Part shown: positions 1 through 9,413 of the stretch, one piece after another | Layout: every line of letters begins with the position of its first letter | Position numbering within the stretch: position 1 is the stretch's first letter | From: Ruminiclostridium sp. | GTDB taxonomy: Bacteria > Bacillota > Clostridia > Oscillospirales > Ruminococcaceae | DNA length: 34,060 nt | Direction: 5' to 3' | Assembly (NCBI GenBank): GCA_017635095.1 | Contig: JAGBMA010000023.1 | Coordinates: 1 to 34,060 of the forward strand | Position numbers and translations under genes: made by a program | Notes under the pieces: model-generated | Database searches by the model: none | Seen by the model: the letters and a program-made list of their open reading frames with translations, nothing else | What the model was told of the DNA's origin: nothing

Positions 1-6
1 ATTTGA

Positions 7-112
7 GAGAAAAAGAGCTAGCCACGCCGTCTACTGCGTCAAACCTCCTAACCGGGCGCCAGCCCGGCTTCGTCGGCTTTCCTTGTATCCGACGCAGCTA
101 TCTCATTTTCTC
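7..112. repeat. Large imperfect palindrome / structured leader upstream of plsX
   Basis: Positions 7-22 and 97-112 are complementary at 14 of 16 positions. Nested inside are a perfect 7-bp match, CTGCGTC (34-40) with GACGCAG (91-97), and a perfect 6-bp hairpin CCGGGC (52-57)/GCCCGG (62-67) with a 4-nt loop. The whole folds as one cruciform or hairpin of about 105 nt that ends some 80 bp before plsX. It could be a terminator of an upstream gene, a dispersed palindromic repeat or a leader RNA. No known riboswitch consensus was recognised and no clear promoter was seen between it and plsX. Confidence 0.6.
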
Positions 113-193
113 TTTTCAAAGCGGTTTTTAGAGGTACCCATCTGTAATCTCTCACGTCTTAAAACCATTCACATATCTTGAAAGGATAAAACT

Positions 194-1222
194 ATGAGAA
201 TCGCAATTGACGCATTCGGCGGCGATAATGCCCCGGACGAAGTAATAAAAGGCGCAGCTCTCGCTGTAAAAGAGTACGCGGATCATAACGTGGAAGTGAT
301 ACTCACCGGTGACGAGAAAAAGATCAACGAGCGTATAGCTGCACTCGGCATATCCCGTGACCGCATCACCGTTGAAAATGCAGACGGCGTTATCCGCATA
401 GAGGACAACGCTATGGATATACGCAAGGAAAAAGCCAACTGCTCAATGGGACGTGCTTTTGGTCTCGTTAATGAGGGCAGAGCCGACGCCTTCGTGAGTG
501 CGGGAAGCACCGCAGCCATAGTTGCAGGCGGTACACTCGTTGCAGGCAGGCTCAAAGGCGTAAAGCGCCCCTCGCTCGTTCCGATAATGCCTTCGATAAG
601 CGGTCAGTACCTGCTCCTCGACGGCGGCGCGAACCTCGAATGCAGACCCGAGATGCTGCTCCAGTTCGGCATAATGGGTTCGATCTATACCAGGGAACTC
701 ATGGGGATAGAAAAGCCACGCGTCGGGCTGCTCAACATAGGCGCGGAGGAAGAAAAAGGACGTGAGCTTGAGCACGGCGCTTTTGAGCTGCTCAAAAAGT
801 CCGGTCTCAACTTTATCGGCAATGTTGAAGCCCGCGATGTGCCCCTCGGTGCGGTAGATGTCCTCGTCACAGACGGATTTACCGGAAACGTGTATCTGAA
901 AGCGGTCGAAGGTATGGGCAAATTCATGAAGAAAGCCATGAAAGAGACGATCTTCGGAAGCGGAATGTCAAAGATAGGTGCAGTCTTCGCAATGGGCGGG
1001 ATCAAGAAGATCTCAAAACAGATGGATTACCGCGAGGTAGGCGGTTCGCCGCTTCTGGGTTCCGCAAAGCCCGTGTTCAAGGCTCACGGATCGAGCGACG
1101 CACTCGCGTTCAAGAATGCGATAAGACAGGCAAACAGCTTCGCGGAACAGAATGTAAATGCAAAGATAGCCGAGGCGCTCGCCGCATTTTCGGCTGCAAA
1201 CAAAGGAGGATCGGAACAGTGA
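194..1222 (+). CDS. plsX: Phosphate acyltransferase PlsX
   Basis: Full-length PlsX (342 aa). It converts acyl-ACP to acyl-phosphate, the acyl donor for PlsY in the first step of bacterial phospholipid synthesis, and is a peripheral membrane enzyme. The N-terminus IAIDAFGGDNAPDE is the family signature, followed by the glycine- and alanine-rich stretch SAGSTAAIVAGG (about residues 101-112) and the late motif VTDGFTGNVYLK. The ATG is preceded by GAAAGGA at a good distance. The stop codon overlaps the rnc start. In many Firmicutes acpP sits between plsX and rnc; here it is absent, so acyl carrier protein must be encoded elsewhere. The position upstream of rnc-smc-ftsY supports the call. Confidence 0.96.
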   Translation: MRIAIDAFGGDNAPDEVIKGAALAVKEYADHNVEVILTGDEKKINERIAALGISRDRITVENADGVIRIEDNAMDIRKEKANCSMGRAFGLVNEGRADAFVSAGSTAAIVAGGTLVAGRLKGVKRPSLVPIMPSISGQYLLLDGGANLECRPEMLLQFGIMGSIYTRELMGIEKPRVGLLNIGAEEEKGRELEHGAFELLKKSGLNFIGNVEARDVPLGAVDVLVTDGFTGNVYLKAVEGMGKFMKKAMKETIFGSGMSKIGAVFAMGGIKKISKQMDYREVGGSPLLGSAKPVFKAHGSSDALAFKNAIRQANSFAEQNVNAKIAEALAAFSAANKGGSEQ

Positions 1223-1893
1223 CCGATCTTGAAAACAGGATAGGATATAAGTTCACCAACCGCGCTTACCTTGAGAAAGCACTCACTCACTCGTCCTTCG
1301 TAAACGGCAAGCAGAACAGCAACGAACGCCTTGAATTCCTCGGCGACAGCGTTCTTTCCGTCGTTGTGTCGAAGCACCTTTTCGAGCTTCTCGACGTGCC
1401 GGAGGGCAGACTTACCAAGATACGCGCAAAACTCGTCTGTGAGGACACGCTTTACATATTCGCAAAGCGCATATCTCTCGGCGAAAGCATAAAGCTCGGC
1501 AAGGGCGAGGAAAGCACAGGCGGACGCGACAGAAAATCAATTCTCGCGGACGCATTTGAAGCGCTCATAGCCGCGATATATCTGGACGGCGGACTCGAAA
1601 GCGCGCGTACATTCGTGCTCGGCTTCATGCCGCCCCTTGAAACACTCAAAAACGACAAGCTCATAATCGGCGACTACAAGACGAGTCTTCAGGAGGTAGT
1701 CCAGCAGAACCCCGAGGAGCACATAGAATACGAGATCTGCGGCGAGACCGGCGCGGCTCATTGCCGTGTATTCACCGCCCACGTCCTGCTGAACGGTCAG
1801 GTCATAGGTACCGGCTCAGGCAAGAGCAAGAAGGAAGCCGAGCAGGCTGCCGCAAAAGAGGCGCTGAGCCTTATGGGTTATGAGACAAACTAA
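1219..1893 (+). CDS. rnc: Ribonuclease III
   Basis: A 224-aa double-strand-specific endoribonuclease for rRNA processing and turnover of structured RNA. The N-terminal catalytic domain carries the signature NERLEFLGDSVL (residues 35-46), with acidic metal ligands E39 and D43, and a second acidic motif DAFEALIAAIYLDGG. A double-stranded RNA-binding domain occupies about residues 150-224, ending in the typical SGKSKKEAEQAAAKEAL helix. The start is GTG, overlapping the plsX stop by 4 bp and placed 8-9 nt after a strong AAAGGAGGA, which indicates translational coupling. Its 3' end overlaps the next gene by 14 bp. Confidence 0.96.
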   Translation: MTDLENRIGYKFTNRAYLEKALTHSSFVNGKQNSNERLEFLGDSVLSVVVSKHLFELLDVPEGRLTKIRAKLVCEDTLYIFAKRISLGESIKLGKGEESTGGRDRKSILADAFEALIAAIYLDGGLESARTFVLGFMPPLETLKNDKLIIGDYKTSLQEVVQQNPEEHIEYEICGETGAAHCRVFTAHVLLNGQVIGTGSGKSKKEAEQAAAKEALSLMGYETN

Positions 1894-2881
1894 CATATCC
1901 GTGTTCGTGCCGCACATCGGCTGCCCTCACCGCTGCACGTTCTGTGACCAGCGCACGATCAGCGGCGAGGCTCATGCTCCGACGCCGGAAGAGGTGGAAA
2001 GGACGCTTTGTGACCAGCTCCCCTCGCTCCGCGCCCGGGGAATAAAGGCTGAGATCGCGTTCTTCGGCGGCAGCTTCACCGGCATAGACCGCACATACAT
2101 GACTGCCCTGCTCGATACCGCGAACGCTTTTGTGCAGTCCGCTCCCGATGTTTACACCGGAATACGCTGCTCCACCCGTCCGGATCTCATAGACGATGAT
2201 ATCCTCGATATCCTGTGCAGCCGCGGAATGACTGCCGTGGAGCTCGGCGCTCAGTCCATGAACGACGAGGTGCTGAAGCTCAACGAGCGGGGACATTCGT
2301 CAGCCGATGTCGAACGTGCATCTTCACTCATAAAGGCGCGGGGGCTTTCCCTCGGGCTCCAGATGATGACCGGGCTTTACGGCGACAGACCGGAGTACTG
2401 CATCGAAACGGCGCGGCGCTTCATTAGTCTCGGTGCCGATACGGTACGCATCTACCCGACGGTTATCCTCGCGGGAACAAAGCTCGGAGAGCTGTACAAA
2501 AGCGGAGAGTACCGTACATTCTCCGAAGAGACGACCGTTAATCTCTGCGCCGGGCTGCTGAGAATGTTCGATGAAGCCGGGATCCCTGTGATACGGCTCG
2601 GGCTCCACGCCAGCAGAGATGTGGAAGAAAAGATGCTTGGGGGCGTGTATCACCCCGCACTCCGTGAGCTGTGTGAAAGCAGGATCTTCTATGAGGATAT
2701 GCTTGCGGATATGCAGTGCAGGGGAGACTGCAGAAAATTCATAGTATATACCGACCCGTCAAATATCAGCAAAGTGGTCGGGCAGAAGAAAGAAAACAAA
2801 GTCAGACTTCATGAAAACGGTTTCGACTTTATCATAAAAACAGAAAAAGGAACAAGACTAAGGATAGAAAATGCATTTTAA
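1880..2881 (+). CDS. Elp3-like radical SAM protein
   Basis: A 333-aa radical SAM enzyme. The N-terminal CPHRCTFC holds the three cysteines (C15, C19, C22) that bind the 4Fe-4S cluster, followed by the SAM-binding FFGGSFTG motif and later barrel motifs (GAQSMND, GLQMMTGLYGD). It resembles the radical SAM half of Elp3, but no C-terminal acetyltransferase domain is visible; the last 90 or so residues are a short domain of unknown role. Clostridial genomes often carry such a protein between rnc and smc, which fits here. It overlaps rnc by 14 bp and smc by 11 bp. The substrate is unknown; a tRNA modification role is a guess from Elp3 homology. Confidence 0.85.
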   Translation: MRQTNISVFVPHIGCPHRCTFCDQRTISGEAHAPTPEEVERTLCDQLPSLRARGIKAEIAFFGGSFTGIDRTYMTALLDTANAFVQSAPDVYTGIRCSTRPDLIDDDILDILCSRGMTAVELGAQSMNDEVLKLNERGHSSADVERASSLIKARGLSLGLQMMTGLYGDRPEYCIETARRFISLGADTVRIYPTVILAGTKLGELYKSGEYRTFSEETTVNLCAGLLRMFDEAGIPVIRLGLHASRDVEEKMLGGVYHPALRELCESRIFYEDMLADMQCRGDCRKFIVYTDPSNISKVVGQKKENKVRLHENGFDFIIKTEKGTRLRIENAF

Positions 2882-5800
2882 AACACTTGAAATACAAGGC
2901 TTCAAGTCCTTTGCGGACAAGACCGTCCTCGACTTCGACACGAAGATGACGGCTGTTGTCGGGAGCAACGGTAACGGCAAGAGCAACATAAGCGATGCCC
3001 TCCGCTGGGTAATGGGCGAGCAGGGCGCAAAGACCCTGCGCGGCGACAAGATGGAAGATGTCATCTTCCACGGCACCGTCACCCGTAAGCAGATGGGTTT
3101 TGCAAAAGTCGCGCTCACCATTGACAACGCCGACCGTGCCCTGCGTGTGGATACCGACGAGGTTGTCATAACCCGTAAGCTCTACCGCACCGGCGAGAGC
3201 GAATACCTGATAAACGGCGAGAAATGCAGGCTCAAGGATATCCAGGAACTTCTCATGGGCACAGGTCTCGGACGTGAGGGCTACTCGATTATCGGACAGG
3301 GTCGTGTCGCGGAGATAGTCAATGCAAAGGGAAGCCAGCGCCGTGAGATCTTCGAGGAGGCTGCGGGAGTTTCAAAATTCCTGCATCAGAAGGCGGACGC
3401 AGAGCGCGAGCTGCAGAGAGCGGAAGCAAACTACCTCCGCCTGAAAGACACCGAGACCCAGCTCGGGGAACGTGTTCCCGTGCTCCAGCGCCAGTCCGAG
3501 AAAGCTATAAAAGCCAAGGGGCTCATCGAGCGCGAAAAGAGCATCGAGATCTCGGTCACTGCAGCCGAGCTCGAAAAAATCGAAAGAGACATGACCGAGA
3601 TCGAGAACTCCGTCCTTGAGAACCAGGGTCAGTGTGAGCACTTCGACCGCGAGATACAGGAACTTGAGAACGAGAGCGAGTCTCTCTCCATAAAAAAAGG
3701 TCAGTATGCCGCTCAGCTCGATGACCTGCGTAGAAGTTCCGAGGCTGTCCGCGACGCTATCGCGGAAGCGGACAAGCAGATCGCCGTCCTGGAAAATGAG
3801 ATCAAGCACAACGAAGAACGCATCAGAGATATAGAAAAACGCCGCGAGGAAAGCCGCCGCAGTGCGGGCGAGTTCACTGCGCAGATCGGCGGACTTGAAA
3901 AGCAGGCCGACGCAAAACGCCGCGAGTGTGAAAAGATAACCGCGGAAATGGAAGATCTCCGCTTGAAGCTCGAATCTGCGGACGAGAGCGATAAGGAGCT
4001 TGACGGCGAGTACAAAAAGCTGGACAGCGAGACCGCAGCTCTTTACGCAAAACTCACCGAAGCGCGGCTCACGATCCAGCAGGCGGAAAAGACCAGATCC
4101 GATATTGCAGAGCGGCTCGAATCCGATACACAGAGCATAGACGATCGTGAGAAGGCTGCCGAAGAACACCGGGCAAGACGCAGAAAGCTGAACGATGAGC
4201 TTGAAGAGCTCACCGAAGAAAGATCGGAGCTTGAAAACAAGCTCGGCGGCTACAACAAGCTCTATGAGAACAAGAACGCAAAGCTCACCGAGAGCCGCAC
4301 CGCCTATGAGCAGCTCCGCCGCAGCTTCGACGGAAAACGCCAGCGCCTTGAAGTCCTCTCCGATGTCGAGAAGAACATGGTCGGATATTTCTCCAGCGTC
4401 AAGGCTGTGATGAACGCAAAAAAGACCGGCCAGCTCGGCGGTATCCATGGCACCGTCGCCGATCTCATCTCCGTAGGAAAGAAATATGCAGCCGCTATTG
4501 AGACTGCACTCGGAAATGCGCTGCAAAACATCATCGTTGACAACGAAGAGACCGCGAAACGCTGCATCAAGTTCTTAAAGGACTCCAACGGCGGACGTGC
4601 AACATTCTACCCCATAACCTCCGTCAAGGGAAGTCTCCTGAACCAGAACGGACTCGACAATGAGGACGGTTTCGAGGGGATAGCGTCGGAGCTTGTGGAC
4701 TGCGACGAAAAGTATCGTGAGATCATAAGTTCGGTGCTCGGAAGGACGGCTGTGGTGGATGACCTTAACTCCGCCACCCGTATAGCGAAGAAATACGGGT
4801 TCCGTTTCCGCATCATCACCCTCGACGGTCAGATAATAAATGCAGGCGGTTCATTCACCGGAGGCTCCCTCAAAGAAACAAGCGGCATAATCTCCCGTAA
4901 GCAGGAGATCGACACCCTTGAAACTGAGATCGCTTCGCTTTCCGACAAGATAAAAACATCTCAGTCCGATTATCAGGCTCTCTCCGCAGAGGTAAACAAA
5001 ATGAGCATCGAGATCGAGGGCTTCACCGAACGTCTCAATGTCATAAAGCAGGAAGAAGCCCGTCTGAATGCCGAGATAAACGGTATAAGGGATCTTATCC
5101 GCCAGTCCGAGGAACAGCAGGATAACGCGGAGCTCATAATTCAGAAGAGCCGGAAGCAGCTTGCCGAACAGGATGATATCATAAAAACTGCCAACGAGAG
5201 CGTAGAGACCCTCGGAAAGCAGATCGCAGATAACGAAGAAAAGCTGAAAGCAGCCGGCGAGAAGCTCGAAAAGGCGAATTCCGCACGAAGTGAGACTGCC
5301 GATAAAATATCCGAGCTGAATATTGCCCGCCTTACCACCGAAAAGGATATCGAAAACCTTATGGCGCAGAAGGCCGAGGCCGAGCGTGCAAGAGACGCAG
5401 CCGCGGGCAGCGGCGAAGTCTTCGACCGCGAGACCGCCGAGGTAAAGGCATCTACCTCCGAGCTGCAAAAACAGATCGCGGATAAAAAGAACGAGATCGA
5501 AGATGCCAACAAGCGCTACGGCGATACCGGCAGCGCGATCAATGAACTCATACAGAAAGAAAACAACTGTGAGAAGCGCATAAGTGAGCTTGCAAAGGAA
5601 GTACGCGAGAAGAGCTCCGATAAGGAGAAGTTCTCTAACGCTCTTGCAGCCGCGGCAGAGAAAAAAGCCTCCGTTGAACGCGACAGCGAAAAGCTCCGCA
5701 TCTCCCTCTGGGACAAGTACGAACTTACCGTAAGCGAGGCAAAGACCATGGCGGAGAAGCTCGATGATCTTGCAGCCGCAAGAAAGGAGCTTGCCGACCT

Positions 5801-6437
5801 GCGCCGCCAGATCTCCGCTCTCGGAAGCATCAACTTTGCCGCCATAGAAGAGTACGAGGAAGTCAAAGCTCAGTTCGACGCTCTTTCCGTCCAGCTCCGC
5901 GACGTTGAGAAATCAAAGGACGAGCTCGAAAAGCTCATCAATAACCTCACCGCCGACATCAAAGCGCGCTTCCTCTCCAGCTTCAACGATATCAACGAAA
6001 AATTCAGCGCCATTTTCAAGGAAGTCTTCGGCGGCGGCGAAGCTCATCTCGAACTCATCGACCCCGAAAACGTCCTCGAAAGCGGCATCGAAATATTCGC
6101 CGCTCCCCCCGGCAAGCTCATCAAGAACCTTATCTCCCTTTCCGGCGGCGAGCAGACCATGGTCGCTATCACGATCTACTTCGCCATACTTCTGCACCGC
6201 CCCACGCCCTTCTGTATGCTCGACGAAGTCGATGCCGCACTCGATGAGATAAATGTAGTCAAATACGTAACATATCTCAAACGCTTCTGCACCAATACCC
6301 AGCTCATGATAATCACTCACCGCCGCGGTACCATCGAAGGCTGTGATGTGCTCTACGGAGTTTTCATGCAGGAAAGGGGCGTCTCCCGCCTTATCCACCA
6401 GGAGCTTATCGACGATATGGAGCTTGAACTGGACTGA
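2871..6437 (+). CDS. smc: Chromosome segregation protein SMC
   Basis: Full-length SMC ATPase (1188 aa), the core of the condensin that with ScpA and ScpB compacts and resolves the chromosome. The N-terminal head has Walker [10 protein letters not shown] (residues 31-39; the usual form is GPNGSGKSN) and the QGRVAEI Q-loop region. Long coiled coils run from about 170 to 500 and 680 to 1000. The hinge starts near 520 with [13 protein letters not shown]. The C-terminal head has the ABC signature LSGGEQ and Walker [14 protein letters not shown]. The start codon lies inside the 3' end of the radical SAM gene, so translation is probably coupled. Length and domain order are normal. Confidence 0.97.
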   Translation: MHFKTLEIQGFKSFADKTVLDFDTKMTAVVGSNGNGKSNISDALRWVMGEQGAKTLRGDKMEDVIFHGTVTRKQMGFAKVALTIDNADRALRVDTDEVVITRKLYRTGESEYLINGEKCRLKDIQELLMGTGLGREGYSIIGQGRVAEIVNAKGSQRREIFEEAAGVSKFLHQKADAERELQRAEANYLRLKDTETQLGERVPVLQRQSEKAIKAKGLIEREKSIEISVTAAELEKIERDMTEIENSVLENQGQCEHFDREIQELENESESLSIKKGQYAAQLDDLRRSSEAVRDAIAEADKQIAVLENEIKHNEERIRDIEKRREESRRSAGEFTAQIGGLEKQADAKRRECEKITAEMEDLRLKLESADESDKELDGEYKKLDSETAALYAKLTEARLTIQQAEKTRSDIAERLESDTQSIDDREKAAEEHRARRRKLNDELEELTEERSELENKLGGYNKLYENKNAKLTESRTAYEQLRRSFDGKRQRLEVLSDVEKNMVGYFSSVKAVMNAKKTGQLGGIHGTVADLISVGKKYAAAIETALGNALQNIIVDNEETAKRCIKFLKDSNGGRATFYPITSVKGSLLNQNGLDNEDGFEGIASELVDCDEKYREIISSVLGRTAVVDDLNSATRIAKKYGFRFRIITLDGQIINAGGSFTGGSLKETSGIISRKQEIDTLETEIASLSDKIKTSQSDYQALSAEVNKMSIEIEGFTERLNVIKQEEARLNAEINGIRDLIRQSEEQQDNAELIIQKSRKQLAEQDDIIKTANESVETLGKQIADNEEKLKAAGEKLEKANSARSETADKISELNIARLTTEKDIENLMAQKAEAERARDAAAGSGEVFDRETAEVKASTSELQKQIADKKNEIEDANKRYGDTGSAINELIQKENNCEKRISELAKEVREKSSDKEKFSNALAAAAEKKASVERDSEKLRISLWDKYELTVSEAKTMAEKLDDLAAARKELADLRRQISALGSINFAAIEEYEEVKAQFDALSVQLRDVEKSKDELEKLINNLTADIKARFLSSFNDINEKFSAIFKEVFGGGEAHLELIDPENVLESGIEIFAAPPGKLIKNLISLSGGEQTMVAITIYFAILLHRPTPFCMLDEVDAALDEINVVKYVTYLKRFCTNTQLMIITHRRGTIEGCDVLYGVFMQERGVSRLIHQELIDDMELELD

Positions 6438-6441
6438 ACTC

Positions 6442-6607
6442 TGCGGCTTCAGCCGCAAAGCCCTCCCCTTGAGGGGAGGTGGCACGGCGCAGCCGTGACG
6501 GAGGGGTCGGCGCGAGCGAAGGCGTAAGCCGGAGCGAGCGTGACCGCGATATTGCGCTGTGCGCAATATCGCAGCGAAAACGGCAGCCTTCTGGCAAGCC
6601 GTTTTCG
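6442..6607. repeat. Cluster of five hairpins between smc and ftsY
   Basis: Five palindromes follow the smc stop codon: TGCGGC-TTCA-GCCGCA (6442-6457), CCTCCCC-TTGA-GGGGAGG (6462-6479), CACGGC-GCA-GCCGTG (6483-6497), a perfect 12-bp stem with a 3-nt loop (6546-6572) and a 10-bp stem CGAAAACGGC/GCCGTTTTCG (6575-6607). There are no T-tracts, so they do not look like intrinsic terminators. They resemble extragenic palindromic repeat clusters inserted in an operon, and could stabilise or process the smc-ftsY transcript. No protein-coding content is evident. Confidence 0.7.
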
Positions 6608-6637
6608 CCCGGACCGGAACAAACGAAAGGATACCAA

Positions 6638-7600
6638 ATGGGATTTTTTGACAAACTGAAAGAGGGTCTGAAAAAGACGAAGGACAGCTTCGTCGCGAAA
6701 GTGAACACCCTCGTCAACTCGTTCACGAAAATAGATGAGGACTTTTTCGAGGAGCTTGAAGAAACGCTTATCCTCTCCGATATCGGAGCTGTGACAGCCG
6801 AAAATATCTGCACCCGGCTCCGTGCGGAGGTCAAGCGTACAGGCACCACCGAGACAAATGCCGTCAAAGGGCTCCTCAAAGGGATAGTTGCGGATATGCT
6901 CCGCGGAGATAATTCCCTCATGCTTGACACAAAGCCCTCTGCTATCCTCGTCATAGGAGTGAACGGAGCAGGCAAGACCACTACGATAGGCAAGCTTGCC
7001 GCCAATCTCAGACGCGACGGAAAAAAAGTCATCGTTGCTGCAGCCGACACGTTCCGCGCCGCCGCTATCGACCAGCTGAACGTCTGGACCGACAGAGCGG
7101 GGGTTGACATTATAAAACACGCCGAAGGCTCGGATCCCGCAGCGGTGGTCTTCGATGCCTGCACAGCCGCAAAGGCGAGAAATGCCGACGTACTCATAAT
7201 CGACACTGCGGGAAGACTTCACAATAAGAAGAACCTCATGGACGAGCTCAGAAAGATCTCCGGCATCGTGAATAAACAGCTTCCTGACTGCTCGCTCGAA
7301 ACTCTGCTTGTGCTCGATGCAACCACCGGTCAGAACGCGGTAAACCAGGCGCGGCTCTTCAAGGAAGTCTGCGAAATAACGGGTATCGTGCTCACAAAGC
7401 TTGACGGTACCGCCAAAGGCGGCATAATCCTGCCGATAAAGGACGAACTCGGCATTCCCGTGAAGCTTGTCGGGGTGGGCGAAAAGATAGATGATCTCCA
7501 GAATTTCGTTCCCGAGGACTACGCTGAGATACTGTTCGCGGAGGACGGAAAGGATAAAGAAGAAGCAACAGACGAATACGAACAAGAGGAAAACGAATAA
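6638..7600 (+). CDS. ftsY: Signal recognition particle receptor FtsY
   Basis: A 320-aa SRP-receptor GTPase that docks ribosome-SRP complexes at the membrane. The start chosen is the ATG giving [15 protein letters not shown], 7 nt after GAAAGG; upstream in-frame codons fall in the palindromic repeat cluster and are not part of the protein. It has an N domain (about 1-95), the GTPase P-loop GVNGAGKTT (107-115), DTFRAAA (137-143), DTAGR (189-193) and the guanine-specificity motif TKLDG (253-257), followed by the GxGEKxxDL closing motif. The acidic N-terminal A domain found in E. coli is missing, as usual in Firmicutes. The acidic C-terminal tail ([19 protein letters not shown]) is lineage-specific. 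Confidence 0.96.
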   Translation: MGFFDKLKEGLKKTKDSFVAKVNTLVNSFTKIDEDFFEELEETLILSDIGAVTAENICTRLRAEVKRTGTTETNAVKGLLKGIVADMLRGDNSLMLDTKPSAILVIGVNGAGKTTTIGKLAANLRRDGKKVIVAAADTFRAAAIDQLNVWTDRAGVDIIKHAEGSDPAAVVFDACTAAKARNADVLIIDTAGRLHNKKNLMDELRKISGIVNKQLPDCSLETLLVLDATTGQNAVNQARLFKEVCEITGIVLTKLDGTAKGGIILPIKDELGIPVKLVGVGEKIDDLQNFVPEDYAEILFAEDGKDKEEATDEYEQEENE

Positions 7601-7601
7601 G

Positions 7602-8189
7602 ATGAAACTTGTAATTGCAACAAACAATCAGGGCAAAGTACGCGAGATAAAGGAGATGCTCGAACCCCTCGGCTACGAGCCTGTTTCGCTCAGAGATGCG
7701 GGAATAGACATCGAAGTCGTTGAGGACGGCGAAACTTTCGCGGAGAACGCGCATAAAAAAGCCGCTGCAGTGTACGAAATATGTCATTGTCCGGTGATAG
7801 CCGACGACAGCGGACTTGAGGTGGATTTTCTCGGCGGCGCTCCCGGTATCTACTCCGCCCGCTACGCCGGTGAGAATGCAACGGACGAACAGCGTATAAA
7901 CAAAATACTGTCCGAGCTCGAAGGTGTTGATATGAGTATGAGAACAGCCCGTTTTGTATGCTCGATATACTGCATTCTCGACGACGAGACCGAGTACAGC
8001 GTCCGCGGTACCCTTGAAGGGCATATAGGCACAGAGCCTCTCGGCAGCAACGGCTTCGGATATGATCCGATATTCATGGTAGATGAGGAAACGAGCGTGG
8101 CTATGCTTTCCGCAGAGGAGAAAAACCGCATCAGTCACCGCGCGTCCGCGATAAAACAGCTCACCGATATTCTTTCGGAAAATAAATGA
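7602..8189 (+). CDS. rdgB: RdgB/HAM1 non-canonical purine NTP pyrophosphatase
   Basis: A 195-aa enzyme that hydrolyses dITP, ITP and XTP to the monophosphates and so keeps deaminated purines out of DNA and RNA. It begins LVIATNNQGKVREIKEML, the family N-terminal signature. VIADDSGLEVDFLGGAPG holds the conserved acidic residues, FGYDPIF the nucleotide-binding motif, and EEKNRISHRASA the C-terminal signature. The chosen ATG lies 1 nt after the ftsY stop, with AAGAGGA upstream inside ftsY. Length is normal. Close packing indicates co-transcription with ftsY. Confidence 0.95.
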   Translation: MKLVIATNNQGKVREIKEMLEPLGYEPVSLRDAGIDIEVVEDGETFAENAHKKAAAVYEICHCPVIADDSGLEVDFLGGAPGIYSARYAGENATDEQRINKILSELEGVDMSMRTARFVCSIYCILDDETEYSVRGTLEGHIGTEPLGSNGFGYDPIFMVDEETSVAMLSAEEKNRISHRASAIKQLTDILSENK

Positions 8190-8205
8190 TCAGGAGGAAA
8201 AACAG

Positions 8206-8523
8206 ATGAACAAGATAGTAACAAGCTTAGTATCAAAGAAGGCTGCGGAAGCTGCAGCAGAAGCGGTAGGCAATATCAGACAGATCGCAGAAGAGGAAGT
8301 GGTCATGAGCAGAAAGATGTTCGCTCTTGAGATCGCTGTTGCAGCTCTCGGCGGCATCGTGCTCGGTATGTTCCTTTCTCCCCGCAAGAACGTATCCTAT
8401 AAGATCGCCAGCGAGAACCACGACATCGGCGGCGGAAGCGACAGCGATGAAGATTACGGCTTCGACGACATCTGCGAAGATGACGAGGACGACAGGAAAA
8501 AGGGAAAGATCATCAAGTTTTAA
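8206..8523 (+). CDS. Small single-pass membrane protein with acidic tail, unknown function
   Basis: A 105-aa protein not recognised as a named family. Residues 1-40 form a lysine/alanine-rich amphipathic helix (KKAAEAAAEAVGNIRQIAEEE). About 43-60 (ALEIAVAALGGIVLGMFL) is one probable transmembrane segment followed by SPRKN, and the rest is highly acidic (SDSDEDYGFDDICEDDEDD) with a basic end KKGKIIKF. A strong AGGAGG lies upstream of its ATG. It sits between rdgB and yhbY with short gaps, so it is co-transcribed. The positive-inside rule is ambiguous, and orientation and function cannot be given. Confidence 0.75.
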   Translation: MNKIVTSLVSKKAAEAAAEAVGNIRQIAEEEVVMSRKMFALEIAVAALGGIVLGMFLSPRKNVSYKIASENHDIGGGSDSDEDYGFDDICEDDEDDRKKGKIIKF

Positions 8524-8533
8524 GGAGAAGGCT

Positions 8534-8830
8534 ATGACAGGAAAAGAACGCGCAAAGCTCCGCGCTCTCGCAAACACATACGACACTATCCTCTACGTCG
8601 GAAAAAACGGCATCGGCGACGATGTCGTGAAGCAGGCCGACGACGCGCTCACCGCAAGAGAGATGATAAAGGGAAAGGTGCACGAGACCTGTGAACTGTC
8701 TCCCCGTGAAGTCTGCACGATACTGTGCGAAAAGCTCGGCGCCGAGCCTGTGCAGGTAATCGGTACCAAGTTCGTGATGTACAGACAGAACAAGGATCCC
8801 GAGAAGCGTGTGGTGTTCATAGATGAGTAA
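8534..8830 (+). CDS. yhbY: YhbY family RNA-binding protein (CRM domain)
   Basis: A 98-aa single CRM-domain protein linked in the family to assembly of the large ribosomal subunit. It starts MTGKERAKLRALANTYDT, and the GKNGI loop (VGKNGIGDD) matches the conserved GxxG RNA-binding loop of the CRM fold. The ATG is 6 nt after AAGGAGAAGG. Longer in-frame extensions upstream overlap the preceding gene and are rejected. It overlaps nadD by 8 bp. The yhbY-nadD-yqeK-rsfS order is the standard Firmicutes arrangement. Confidence 0.92.
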   Translation: MTGKERAKLRALANTYDTILYVGKNGIGDDVVKQADDALTAREMIKGKVHETCELSPREVCTILCEKLGAEPVQVIGTKFVMYRQNKDPEKRVVFIDE

Positions 8831-9413
8831 GGTAGGTATCTTCGGCGGCGCATTCGATCCGCCCCACACCGGACATACGGAGCTTGCGTCAGCCGCGAAA
8901 AAAGAGCTGAAGCTTGCGGAGATGCTCATAATACCCACCGGCGAACCGCCGCATAAAAGCGGCTGCCGCACAGCATTCGCCGACAGGGAGAAAATGGCGG
9001 AACTCGCGTTCCCGGCTTCCGAGGGCTTCATCGTTTCCGACATAGAAAAAAAGCTCGGCGGAAAGAGCTTTACCATAAACACTATCCGCGCTCTAAGGGA
9101 CATATACCCCGCAAAAACCGAGTTTTACCTGCTTATCGGTGGTGACCAGCTCTTCACTATCGAAAAGTGGTTCCGCTATGAGGCTCTTCTCAAGGAATGC
9201 CGCGTTTGTGCAGTTACCCGGGACGGAGTCGATTACGCGGATATGCAGGAGTACGCCAATGAGCTCGGACGGGTGAAAGTGCTCAATCTTCCGATACCTG
9301 CGGTGTCATCGTCGGAAGTCCGCGGAAAGATAGCTGCGGGCGAAGATGTGAGCGGTCTTGTGCCGGACCCGGTTCTGCAGTACATCAATGACAGGGGGCT
9401 TTACCGTGGCTGA
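8823..9413 (+). CDS. nadD: Nicotinate-nucleotide adenylyltransferase
   Basis: A 196-aa enzyme that transfers AMP from ATP to nicotinate mononucleotide, giving deamido-NAD, the substrate of NadE (a nadE gene is found at 18538 in this window). The nucleotidyltransferase signature GGAFDPPHTGH is at residues 8-18, PTGEPPHK in the substrate-binding region, and the C-terminal ISSTxIR-like motif appears as VSSSEVRGKIAAG. It overlaps yhbY by 8 bp at its start and yqeK at its end, indicating tight operon packing. Confidence 0.95.
   Translation: MSKVGIFGGAFDPPHTGHTELASAAKKELKLAEMLIIPTGEPPHKSGCRTAFADREKMAELAFPASEGFIVSDIEKKLGGKSFTINTIRALRDIYPAKTEFYLLIGGDQLFTIEKWFRYEALLKECRVCAVTRDGVDYADMQEYANELGRVKVLNLPIPAVSSSEVRGKIAAGEDVSGLVPDPVLQYINDRGLYRG

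Noticed and set aside
3372-4526. 384-codon minus-strand frame opposite smc
   Set aside because: Shadow of the smc coiled coil; leucine-rich product arises from antisense of Glu/Lys-rich codons.
6479-6637. Longer N-terminus for FtsY beginning inside the repeat cluster
   Set aside because: The extension translates palindromic repeats and the typical FtsY start MGFFDKLK has its own ribosome binding site.
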